From GCA-2770975 sp050248915 (GTDB lineage Bacteria; Cyanobacteriota; Sericytochromatia; UBA7694), in NCBI GenBank assembly GCA_050248915.1, contig JBFWRL010000005.1:20171-84170 (forward strand): a DNA stretch of 64,000 nt, given 5' to 3'. Numbering within the stretch: the first letter of the stretch is position 1; every line of letters begins with the position of its first letter. Made by a program: the position numbers and the translations under genes. Of the stretch, positions 18,319 to 25,667 are shown one piece after another. The notes under the pieces are model-generated. The model did not search any database and was not told the origin of the DNA. It saw only the letters and a program-made list of their open reading frames with translations.

Positions 18319-18831
18319 ATGCAAGTCAATCCATACGGACCTCAACCCCCTGTCCAAGGGCCTGGTCAGCGTCCTGGATATCCTCAGCCTGTGGTGTATC
18401 GCCCCAATACCCCTGGTTATGGCACCCCTGATATGTATCGCCCCGGCATGCCCCCCACAGGCCCTGTAGGAGCCCCTGGGACAGCGCCTGCAAAACCTGA
18501 ATATCAATATGTCGCGCCCAAAGATGTGGCATTTGGTTTGGCCGGTGCTGCAGCAGGCTTTTTCATTGGCGGCCCCATTGGTGCCCTGATCGGTGGAGCC
18601 ATCGCCCTTTTCTTGAGCGCGATTATCCGCGCCGTTGCCCACTGGAAAGCCAGCAAAGAACAACCGCCCGTCCAAGGCCCTGGCCAAATGCCTGCGGCCC
18701 CCAATTATCCGGGCCAACAACAACCGGGTATGCCGAATCAGTACCAATACCAAAATCAGTACAATTATCAGCAAAATCCCAATCAGAGACCAGATCCCCG
18801 TTATCAGCAACAGCAGTACCCCCCCCGTTAA
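18319..18831 (+). CDS. Small Pro/Gln/Tyr-rich protein with a glycine-zipper membrane segment
   Basis: The 170 residues have three parts: a Pro/Gly/Tyr-rich disordered start, a hydrophobic centre (about 72-105) with 'GLAGAAAGFFIGGPIGALIGGAIALFL', cut here as G-A-A-A-G and G-G-P-I-G zippers, and a Gln/Asn/Tyr/Pro-rich tail. Glycine-zipper segments insert in membranes and promote self-association. The low-complexity flanks contain a repeated 'PPVQGPGQ' in both arms. A GGAGG ribosome site precedes the ATG. The role is unknown; a membrane-associated scaffold or condensate-forming protein is possible. A strong terminator follows. Confidence 0.75.
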   Translation: MQVNPYGPQPPVQGPGQRPGYPQPVVYRPNTPGYGTPDMYRPGMPPTGPVGAPGTAPAKPEYQYVAPKDVAFGLAGAAAGFFIGGPIGALIGGAIALFLSAIIRAVAHWKASKEQPPVQGPGQMPAAPNYPGQQQPGMPNQYQYQNQYNYQQNPNQRPDPRYQQQQYPPR

Positions 18832-18854
18832 AGTCGGGCAAGATTCAACTCACA

Positions 18855-18890
18855 AAGGCCGGTGCATTTCACCGGCCTTGATGGTTTTTT
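18855..18890 (+). terminator. Strong Rho-independent terminator
   Basis: A perfect 10-base stem AAGGCCGGTG/CACCGGCCTT with a 5-base loop is followed by GATGG and six Ts at 18885-18890. It ends the glycine-zipper gene. Confidence 0.9.
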
Positions 18891-18930
18891 GGGGCTTGAG
18901 TATGTCTGTTGGGAGCGCAGCAAAAAAATC

Positions 18931-19941
18931 TTAAGAACGGCTGAGCAGATCGTAACAATTGGCAATTCGCACAGCAAAACCACGGATCAATTGCAAAGTC
19001 CAGGAGGGGTGCAATTGAAAGATCATGCGAAAATGTTCTTGGGTCAAAGCCAAGACTTTCAGTGGCTCCAAAGCTTTAATGGTAGCGGAACGGGGTTTCC
19101 CTTCAAACATCGCCATTTCTCCAAAGATATCCCCTTCGGTCAGATAAGACAGGGTATGATCCGCCCGATAGACTTCGACGCTGCCTTCCAGAATGAGAAA
19201 TAACTCATCCCCTTCATCCCCCTCGCGAAAGAGAATTTCACCCGCCGCAAAGGCCTTGCCAAAGCGCTGATAAATATCTTGAGAAATGGCCGAGACACCA
19301 TAAAAAGCCAAATTATACAGGCCATACTGGGTGTCAATGCCCAGAGAAGAGGCCTCACTACTGAGTTTAAACTGTGATCCTTGGGGCTTTTTACGCTGAA
19401 TTTGCACCAAATAGCCTTCAGCAGATTCACAATAGGGGCTTTGGGGATAAGAGTGGCGAATGCGCTCAAAATAGGCTTCAGCAACGTCGAACATGCCCCC
19501 ATGAAAGTTTTCCTGCCCCAGGAGATAGAGCACGGTTGCCGCATCATGAATGCGCTCCTGTTGGTGACGCACACGAAAAGACAATTCAGCATCGACCCGC
19601 CGCTGGTGATGGCTCAGACTGGTAATCGCAGCCACAGCAAACTCAATATCTTTGCCCAGATAGAGTTCAAAGGTTTGGGGGTCCCACTCGACCCATTCTA
19701 CAGGGGTCTTGGCAAGCGCAAAAACAGGGTAACGATTTGTATACAGACATTCCAAACCAATCAAGCTTCCGGGGCCGAGGAGAATTTCCACCACCGAACC
19801 CGTACTGGATTTACAGGTATATGCCACCTGTCCCGCAAGCAAATATGCCGGATGAATTTGCTCTGCTGGCCCCTGTGCACCGGACAACAAAAATTGCCCG
19901 GCACGAATCTGTTTATGTTGACCTTCTTGGGGGAGATGCAC
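18931..19941 (-). CDS. Protein with two cyclic-nucleotide-binding-like domains
   Basis: The C-terminal domain (last 110 residues) is a standard cNMP-binding fold: 'FREGDEGDELFLILEGSVEVY' and the phosphate cassette 'FGEMAMFEGKPRSATIKAL', with the Arg that contacts the cyclic phosphate. The N-terminal 100 residues look like a second, diverged copy lacking the cassette. Between them lies a helical segment like a single TPR ('AEAYFERIRHSYPQSP'). There is no DNA-binding domain, so this is not a CRP-type regulator. The GTG at 19939-19941 has a well-placed AAGGAG and is preferred; an ATG at 19986 would add 15 residues but falls inside a long inverted repeat. Confidence 0.82.
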   Translation of the reverse strand: MHLPQEGQHKQIRAGQFLLSGAQGPAEQIHPAYLLAGQVAYTCKSSTGSVVEILLGPGSLIGLECLYTNRYPVFALAKTPVEWVEWDPQTFELYLGKDIEFAVAAITSLSHHQRRVDAELSFRVRHQQERIHDAATVLYLLGQENFHGGMFDVAEAYFERIRHSYPQSPYCESAEGYLVQIQRKKPQGSQFKLSSEASSLGIDTQYGLYNLAFYGVSAISQDIYQRFGKAFAAGEILFREGDEGDELFLILEGSVEVYRADHTLSYLTEGDIFGEMAMFEGKPRSATIKALEPLKVLALTQEHFRMIFQLHPSWTLQLIRGFAVRIANCYDLLSRS

Positions 19942-19972
19942 CCACTGCTCCTTGTAAACAAGCGATAAACCG

Positions 19973-20003
19973 GTGAGTACACACATTTAAAGTGTGCACT
20001 CAC
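19973..20003. promoter_or_regulatory. 31-base inverted repeat upstream of the cNMP-binding gene
   Basis: GTGAGT-A-CACAC and GTGTG-C-ACTCAC flank a 7-base ATTTAAA centre; 11 of 12 pairs match. It lies between the exported-protein gene (stop at 20015, same strand) and the preferred start at 19941. There is no T run, so it is not a usual terminator. It could be an operator or a leader hairpin. Confidence 0.65.
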
Positions 20004-20014
20004 CTTACTCAGAC

Positions 20015-20770
20015 TTAGCGATTGCCTTTGGCCGGAGTTTTAAACATATCCGACAAATTGGTGATTTTATAACCACCAGGCACCGCAAATAAACTGGCTT
20101 TGATCGGAATATTGACCTCAATACTCTTGGTTTGCATAGCGGCAATTTGGCCCCGTTTATCGGTAGACACTTCCACCTTTAAAGGCAAAACCAAATCTTC
20201 CGCCAGCCACAGCTTGACTTTGACCATTTCGGTACTGGTTTTGCCTTGGCTAACAGGAATTTTAGCGCTTTTGGCAATTTCCCAGATTGTACAAGGGTGA
20301 CCCAAAACAGAGGTTTTGCCCACTTGCTTGCCGCCCTGCTTTTGCAACTCACTGCGCAATTTCGCAGGGTCACTTAAGAGAGTCGGGTCGCTAAAAAATT
20401 GGGGGTTGGCCGTACCAGGATTGCGCGAAGATCCTGTCATTTGATTCATCTGTGCCGTATCTACGCGGATGGCAGTCTTGTTGCGATCATCCAGCATATA
20501 GCCCACTTTTTTATTCATGTCCATAATCACAGTGGCTTTATTGCTGATTTTCACGGGGCTATTGGCATTGCTCATATTGGCATTGCTGTCCACCTCCGTG
20601 CGAAATTTCATATCGCTGTACCAAACTTTGGCATTGGCACGGATGTTCCGGCCACCTTCTTGAGAGACCAGTTCGGTCGTCATCATCAGGGTTTTGGGCA
20701 AGGCCCAGCTTTCCAGATTGGGAAAACTCAGGCTCAATACCACCAGCCAAAAGAAAATCTGTCGAAACAT
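20015..20770 (-). CDS. Exported DUF4412/LolA-like protein
   Basis: From the ATG at 20770 (ribosome site GAGGAG) the product has 251 residues, with a signal peptide 'FRQIFFWLVVLSLSFP' ending near 'SWA'. The mature part has 'MTTELVSQEGGRNIRANAKVWYSDMKFRTEV', 'TVIMDMNKKVGYMLDDRNKTA' and 'LWLAEDLVLPLKVEV', the antiparallel-strand pattern of DUF4412 and related LolA-like folds that bind lipid-like ligands in the periplasm. Reading the frame further upstream would overlap the yraN gene and bury the signal peptide, so that start was rejected. The function is unknown. Confidence 0.75.
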   Translation of the reverse strand: MFRQIFFWLVVLSLSFPNLESWALPKTLMMTTELVSQEGGRNIRANAKVWYSDMKFRTEVDSNANMSNANSPVKISNKATVIMDMNKKVGYMLDDRNKTAIRVDTAQMNQMTGSSRNPGTANPQFFSDPTLLSDPAKLRSELQKQGGKQVGKTSVLGHPCTIWEIAKSAKIPVSQGKTSTEMVKVKLWLAEDLVLPLKVEVSTDKRGQIAAMQTKSIEVNIPIKASLFAVPGGYKITNLSDMFKTPAKGNR

Positions 20771-20789
20771 GGCTGTGACTCCTCTTGAT

Positions 20790-21167
20790 TCAATCGTTTT
20801 GGATTGCATTTTTGATGTGTGTAAACTGCAGTTCGCCATTTGCCTGCCTCTGAATCCCCAGCGCATCAAAGCGAATGGGCCCAGAATGGGGATATTTATG
20901 CAAAAAATAACGGGCTGCCTGAAGCAAATGGCGCTGCTTGGTGGGTGTAATCGCTTCGAGTGGCTGTCCATGCCGCAGCGAACGCCGAAATTTAACCTCA
21001 ACAAAGACCAAAGTTGTGCCTTCTTTCATGACCAAATCCAACTCACCCTGACGGGTATAGACATTCTGGGCCAAACACTGGTAGCCGAGGGATTCCAGCC
21101 ATTGGCGGGCAATTGTCTCCCCCTGTAAACCCAATTGGCGTCGATTCAGTTCTGAAAGAGTGGACAT
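20790..21167 (-). CDS. yraN: YraN/UPF0102 family protein
   Basis: The 125 residues carry 'LGLQGETIARQWLESLGYQCLAQNVYTRQGELDLVMKEGTTLVFVEVKFRR', which breaks into the family motifs GE.DL and FVEVK.R of a restriction-endonuclease-like fold (Asp, Glu and Lys all present). UPF0102 proteins are widespread and of unknown biochemical role. It is 19 bases upstream of the exported-protein gene, probably one transcript. Confidence 0.92.
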   Translation of the reverse strand: MSTLSELNRRQLGLQGETIARQWLESLGYQCLAQNVYTRQGELDLVMKEGTTLVFVEVKFRRSLRHGQPLEAITPTKQRHLLQAARYFLHKYPHSGPIRFDALGIQRQANGELQFTHIKNAIQND

Positions 21168-21346
21168 TGGGAAAATCAGAAAAGTTCCTTTTTAAAAATA
21201 CGGTCTTTGTTTTGGACAATTGTTTTAACTTTAGCATATCCTGCCACTTTTCTGGGACGGCAGGCAAAAGCAAAGCGCAAAATGAGCCTCTTTAAAATGG
21301 GAATCTCTGGCTCTTGGCCCAGTACACAAGCTATGATGAAGGAGCC

Positions 21347-21862
21347 ATGATACATTCCCTCCATACCATTTTTACAGCTCTTTTTGTGATAGCCTTTGCT
21401 GTTTCATTGGGCCTCTTTGCCGCTGGCACGGTCACCAAATCGCAGCAATTACTCAGGTGGGGAGCCTGGGGCTTTCTGGGTACTTTTTTGCTTTTACTGA
21501 TTGCTTATAGCACAGGATTCCCGCTAAAACAAACTATTTTAAGTTCTCCTGCAGGCCTGATCACCGCAGCAGCCGAAAAACACCACCGCATGTCCAAATT
21601 TGTTCTGACGGGGGGTATTTTAATTTCAGCCGCCTGTGGAGTGGTGTTATTCAGATTTCGCACTCAAAATTACCCCGTTTGGTTCAGCCCCAATTTGCTG
21701 TTTATTGGCTTTATGTTGATCTTTTTTCTTTTGCGTTCACTGCTCACAGGCTTTGGCATCCATTGGGCCGAGCAAAAACAAAAAGCCAGTGAACAATTTG
21801 CTCCCCAAAACCTCAGTCCCGAGGTGACGACTCAGTCCCAGAAATCACCCCAGCCTCAGTAA
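21347..21862 (+). CDS. Four-helix integral membrane protein
   Basis: The 171 residues contain four clear hydrophobic helices ('IFTALFVIAFAVSLGLFAAG', 'WGFLGTFLLLLIAYSTG', 'FVLTGGILISAACGVVLF', 'LLFIGFMLIFFLLRSLLTGFGIHW') and a polar Gln/Ser tail. A His pair 'EKHHRMSK' opens the third helix. The topology resembles small DUF2231/DUF420-like membrane proteins, but I would not name a family. The ATG at 21347 lies just after GGAG; a TTG 33 bases upstream is less likely. Its end overlaps the convergent NDH-2 gene by 50 bases. Confidence 0.65.
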   Translation: MIHSLHTIFTALFVIAFAVSLGLFAAGTVTKSQQLLRWGAWGFLGTFLLLLIAYSTGFPLKQTILSSPAGLITAAAEKHHRMSKFVLTGGILISAACGVVLFRFRTQNYPVWFSPNLLFIGFMLIFFLLRSLLTGFGIHWAEQKQKASEQFAPQNLSPEVTTQSQKSPQPQ

Positions 21863-23147
21863 AAGGCAATTTGGTTTCGCCTGTAATCAGGCGGGCAGAG
21901 CGGTTGCGCGAGAGATAATTCCAGCCCCATTGCATCAGCACCATCAGGCGATTGGTAAACTCCACCAAATAGAGAATGTGAATAAAGAGCCACATCAGCC
22001 AGGCCAAAAGGCCTGAAAACTGAAGTTGGCCGACCTGAACCACAGCCAGAGAACGCCCAATTGTGGCCATACTGCCTTTGTCGAGGTAATGAAACGGGGA
22101 GACATTCAAGGGCTGATTGTGTAATTTTTGAAGCAGTAAACGGGCCACATATTTGCCTTCCTGCATGGCTGCAGGGGCCACACCGGGCACCTGTTTTCCG
22201 TCTTGGATCAAACAGGCCAAATCCCCAATCACAAAAATCTCGGGATGGCCAGGCAGACTCAGATCGGGCGCCACTTTGACCCGCCCTGCCCGGTCCAACT
22301 CGACCCCAGTACCCTGAGCCAAAACCTTTCCCAGCGGCGAGGCCTGAACCCCTGCCCCCCAGAGAATCGTCTGGGTTTTGAGTTCTTGGCTTTGCTCCTG
22401 AGTTTTAAGGGTGATTTGCCCCGCCTGAATATCGGTGACAGCGGTTTTGAGCATGACCCGGGCCCCCAGTTTTTCAAGCGCTAAACGGGCTTTTTCAGAG
22501 AGTTCGGGGGCATAAGGCGCCAAGATACGCTCTCCAGCTTCAATCAGCAATATTTCCGCATCTGCGGGGTTGATCTTGCGAAAATTATCTTTGAGGGTTT
22601 CATGGGCAATTTCGGCCAAGGCCCCGGCCAATTCGACCCCTGTCGGCCCCCCTCCAATCACAACAAAACGCAACCAAGCTTGGCGCAACAGGGGGTCTGA
22701 TTCGCGCTCTGCCGCTTCAAAGGCCAATAAGACGCGCCGCCGTATTTCGGTGGCATCTTCAATGGTTTTGAGACCGGGGGCGTGTTTTTCCCAGTGGGCA
22801 TTGCCAAAATAATTGTGGCTGGCACCTGTGGCCACGATCAGATAGTCATAGTTCAGGCTTTCGCCATCGCTAAAAGACAGCGTGCGCGTGTGGGGATTGA
22901 TATCCACCACCTCCGCCAATAGGACCGAGGTATTTTTTTGTGTTTTGAGAATGGCGCGCAAGGGAGCCGAGATATTCGCAGGAGAGAGACCACCTGTGGC
23001 AACCTGGTACAAAAGGGGTTGAAAAAGATGAAAATTGCGGCGGTCAAGCAAAGAAATTTGGGCTGGAGCGCGTTTTAAATGTTGGGCCGCATACAGCCCT
23101 CCAAAACCGCCCCCGATAATCACGATATGGGGTTGCGTTGTCGGCAT
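21813..23147 (-). CDS. ndh: Type II NADH dehydrogenase (NDH-2)
   Basis: This flavoenzyme passes electrons from NADH to quinone without pumping protons. The 444 residues include the FAD loop 'VIIGGGFGGLYAAQHL', 'RRNFHLFQPLLYQVATGGLSP', the NADH loop 'VIGGGPTGVELAGALAE', 'IFVIGDLACL' and a C-terminal amphipathic/hydrophobic tail 'LLAWLMWLFIHILYLVEF' for membrane attachment. An AAGGAGG lies 7 bases before the ATG at 23147, deciding the start. Confidence 0.95.
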   Translation of the reverse strand: MPTTQPHIVIIGGGFGGLYAAQHLKRAPAQISLLDRRNFHLFQPLLYQVATGGLSPANISAPLRAILKTQKNTSVLLAEVVDINPHTRTLSFSDGESLNYDYLIVATGASHNYFGNAHWEKHAPGLKTIEDATEIRRRVLLAFEAAERESDPLLRQAWLRFVVIGGGPTGVELAGALAEIAHETLKDNFRKINPADAEILLIEAGERILAPYAPELSEKARLALEKLGARVMLKTAVTDIQAGQITLKTQEQSQELKTQTILWGAGVQASPLGKVLAQGTGVELDRAGRVKVAPDLSLPGHPEIFVIGDLACLIQDGKQVPGVAPAAMQEGKYVARLLLQKLHNQPLNVSPFHYLDKGSMATIGRSLAVVQVGQLQFSGLLAWLMWLFIHILYLVEFTNRLMVLMQWGWNYLSRNRSARLITGETKLPFTEAGVISGTESSPRD

Positions 23148-23239
23148 GGGCTGCCTCCTTAAGGGCACTGAATTGCAGGACTGCGATCTATTTTTAATTA
23201 TAAAATATTAGTGTAAAAAATACAATTAAATCCGGTCGA

Positions 23240-23941
23240 TCAAACACGGGCCCCAAAGATCAAACTGCCAACCCGAATCAGGGTCGCTCCTTCTTCGATG
23301 GCCCATTCAAAATCGCCGGACATGCCCATCGAAAGCACGTCCCAAGAGGCATTTGGCAAAGCCAAGGCCCGAGCCTGGGCCTGTAGTTCACACAAGCGTT
23401 TAAAACAATCGCGAACGGGCTGTTCTTGCTCAGAAAACAAGCCAATGGTCATCAGTCCCTGGAGCTGGAGTCCAGGCAATTCATGCACCCGTTGAATCAA
23501 TGTCAAGGTCTGTTCTGGGGCAACCCCAAACTTACTCTCTTCATAAGAGGTATTGACCTGGATCAGAATCGGGAGCTGACGGCCCTCTTGCACCAGGCGC
23601 TGGCTGAGCTTTTGCGCTAAATCCCATCGATCAACCGATTGCACACAATCGGCAAATTTGAGCACGTCTTTGACCTTATTGGTCTGCAAATGCCCAATAA
23701 AATGCCAGTGGGCTGAGCTGTTTTGAAGCGCTTGGGCCTTGGGCCAAGCCTCTTGAACTTTGTTTTCGCCGAGCAGGGTTTCACCACAGTCCAAGGCCGC
23801 TTGAATTTGGGCTGTCGAAACCGTTTTGGTCACCAGCATCAATTGCACAGTTGCTGGGCTGCGCCCCACCCGCAAACAGGCCGCCTGCATGCGCTCACGA
23901 ACGGCTTGAATCTGTTCTGATATCTGGGGTTCTGGATTCAT
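23240..23941 (-). CDS. yggS: YggS-type pyridoxal-phosphate homeostasis protein
   Basis: PLPBP/YggS proteins bind PLP and help keep vitamin B6 and amino-acid pools balanced. The 233 residues from the ATG at 23941 match the family length and start. 'LMLVTKTVSTAQIQAALDCG' has the PLP lysine, followed by 'LLGENKVQEAWPK', 'WHFIGHLQTNKVK', 'QSVDRW', 'INTS-like' 'IQVNTSYEESKFG' and 'LSMGMSGDFEWAIEEGATLIRVGSLIFG'. Upstream in-frame ATGs exist (up to 23992) but extend beyond the family's N-terminus. Confidence 0.95.
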   Translation of the reverse strand: MNPEPQISEQIQAVRERMQAACLRVGRSPATVQLMLVTKTVSTAQIQAALDCGETLLGENKVQEAWPKAQALQNSSAHWHFIGHLQTNKVKDVLKFADCVQSVDRWDLAQKLSQRLVQEGRQLPILIQVNTSYEESKFGVAPEQTLTLIQRVHELPGLQLQGLMTIGLFSEQEQPVRDCFKRLCELQAQARALALPNASWDVLSMGMSGDFEWAIEEGATLIRVGSLIFGARV

Positions 23942-24020
23942 AAAATAGACCTGTTCCATCGGGTGGTAAATCGCCCCCATCATACCATGCACCCAAACAG
24001 AGCGGGGTTATCTCCGCAAG

Positions 24021-24042
24021 AAAAAAGGCCCCTTTCGGGGCC
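24021..24042 (-). terminator. Terminator of glnA
   Basis: GGCCCC-GAAA-GGGGCC followed by six Ts on the minus strand, about 30 bases after the glnA stop. A GAAA tetraloop closes the stem. Confidence 0.85.
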
Positions 24043-24074
24043 CATGACTGGAGGCCTGGAGATTCAAACGGGAC

Positions 24075-25514
24075 TTAAAACTGACTCCAGAGGTATTGGT
24101 TGGTAACTTCGTGGTGGTAAATAATCTCGGGGGTTTTGATGCGCGCACCCAACAATTTGGGACAGCGATCAGCCGCCGCCTGCTTTAATTCCAAGAATTT
24201 TTGGTGGTTTTGCTCTCCCAGCATGCTGCGGGCAAATTCACTGCCTTTAAAGTGGCGCATGGCGTCATAGATATTGTCGGGCAGAAAACGGGTGCGGGTA
24301 CGCCGGGTTTCGCTGTCGAGGGTTTCACTCATGGGGCCTTCCATGCCGGTTTTGAGCAAGGTGTGCAGCAGCAAATAGGGGCTGGCATCGGGGCCCACGC
24401 TGCGCACTTCAATCCGGGCCGAGCGCTCATTGGCCAAGGGAATGCGAATCATCGAAGTCCGGTCAATGGCTGAAGACTTAATCTGGTTGGGTGCTTCGTA
24501 GGCCGGATCCAAACGGCGATAGGCGTTGACACTGGGGTTGAGCACCAGACAGATATCGTTGGCATTGTTGAGAATGCGATCGACAAAATTCCAGCCCTCT
24601 TGTGAGAGCCCGTCTTGGCCATTGGCATCATAAAAGACATTTTTACCTTTTTCTGAAATCGACATATTGGTGTGCATGCCATTGCCGTTGATATCTGCCA
24701 CAGGTTTGGGCAAGAAAGAGGCTGTCATACCCATACTATTGGCAATCTGACGGGCCATGAGTTTGTACAGTTGGATTTGGTCGGCCGCAATCACTGCATC
24801 GCTGTAAGAAAAATTCAACTCAAACTGTGAGGGAGCCACTTCGGGATGGTCTTTTTCATTTTCAAAACCCAGGGCACGCTGGGCTTCGGCAAAGCGATCA
24901 ATAAAGCGGCGCAAGGGGTCTTGGGGCAGGGAGTGGTAATAGCCACCACCCGAGACAAATTCAAAACCGCCGTTGAGTTCAAAGTTTTGCTCAGCATTGA
25001 TGCCATTAAACAAAAAACCTTCAAGTTCAACCGCCACATTGGCCACACCCTGATTTTTGGCCCAGAGTGTTTCGCGCATTTGAATCAAATGCCCGCGCAG
25101 ATCGGAGTCATACATGCTGCCGTCATTGGCTTTGATCAAACCAAAAACCATCATTTTGCCTGGCCCAAAGACATCTGAAGGCAACCAGCGGAAGGAGCCC
25201 CAATCGATGTGCAGACGCAGGTCAGATTCACGCACCATGCTAAACCCACGCACAGAAGAGCCATCAAAGGTCAAATTTTCATACGATTTAAGCAGAAATT
25301 TTTTATCGTAATCCAACATATGGAAACGGCCTTCGAGATCGGTAAAAGCCACAGTCACGGCTTTGAGGTCACGGCGGTCGCTGAGATAACGCAGATAATG
25401 TTCTTGCAATTGATCTTCTTTGACCCGTTTCAAGACCTTGTCTTTGGCCTCAAGGTTTAATTCTTCCAATTCGGCATACGAAAACTCTGAGAGACTTTTA
25501 AAGCTATCGGACAT
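24075..25514 (-). CDS. glnA: Glutamine synthetase, divergent type
   Basis: The enzyme joins ammonia and glutamate. The 479 residues keep the fold: 'LTFDGSSVRGFSM', 'NEKDHPEVAPSQFELNF', 'SFLPKPVADINGNGMHTNMS', 'NAYRRLDPAYEAPNQIKSSA', 'RIEVRS'. Several signature positions differ from E. coli GSI: the usual GMHxH reads GMHTN, NRSA reads DRTS, and 'NPYL' reads 'SPYL'. It ends 'HHEVTNQYLWSQF'. I recall a GSI-related subgroup with these features, so it is probably still a glutamine synthetase, though another gamma-glutamyl amine ligase is possible. The start is the ATG at 25514 behind AAGGTGAG. A palindrome covers the predicted transcript start. Confidence 0.88.
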   Translation of the reverse strand: MSDSFKSLSEFSYAELEELNLEAKDKVLKRVKEDQLQEHYLRYLSDRRDLKAVTVAFTDLEGRFHMLDYDKKFLLKSYENLTFDGSSVRGFSMVRESDLRLHIDWGSFRWLPSDVFGPGKMMVFGLIKANDGSMYDSDLRGHLIQMRETLWAKNQGVANVAVELEGFLFNGINAEQNFELNGGFEFVSGGGYYHSLPQDPLRRFIDRFAEAQRALGFENEKDHPEVAPSQFELNFSYSDAVIAADQIQLYKLMARQIANSMGMTASFLPKPVADINGNGMHTNMSISEKGKNVFYDANGQDGLSQEGWNFVDRILNNANDICLVLNPSVNAYRRLDPAYEAPNQIKSSAIDRTSMIRIPLANERSARIEVRSVGPDASPYLLLHTLLKTGMEGPMSETLDSETRRTRTRFLPDNIYDAMRHFKGSEFARSMLGEQNHQKFLELKQAAADRCPKLLGARIKTPEIIYHHEVTNQYLWSQF

Positions 25515-25544
25515 GGGACTCACCTTTTAAAATTTCAATTTGAC

Positions 25545-25567
25545 GTGTTGATTTATGAAATCAACAC
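25545..25567. promoter_or_regulatory. Perfect palindrome at the glnA transcript start (candidate operator)
   Basis: GTGTTGATTT-ATG-AAATCAACAC is a perfect 10-base inverted repeat. It covers about +2 to +24 of the predicted glnA transcript, where a repressor would block transcription. It does not fit the NtcA (GTAN8TAC) or GlnR/TnrA (TGTNAN7TNACA) consensus. Confidence 0.7.
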
Positions 25568-25575
25568 TAAAATAC

Positions 25576-25584
25576 AGTATAACA
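25576..25584 (-). promoter_or_regulatory. Extended -10 promoter of glnA
   Basis: On the minus strand TGTTATACT is TGn plus a near-consensus -10. The predicted start near 25569 leaves a leader of about 55 bases before the ATG. No clear -35 box is seen. Confidence 0.6.
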
Positions 25585-25667
25585 AATATAATTTTTAAAA
25601 CAAATAAATTAAGTCCAATAACTTTTATAATAAATATCTGAACAGAAAGACTAAAATCTCAGATCAA

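Noticed and set aside
20771..21004. N-terminal extension of the exported protein
   Set aside because: It overlaps yraN and would bury the signal peptide; GAGGAG marks the ATG at 20770.
24010..24070. Possible tRNA end (GATTCAAAC) near the glnA terminator
   Set aside because: No acceptor or anticodon stems can be formed around it.
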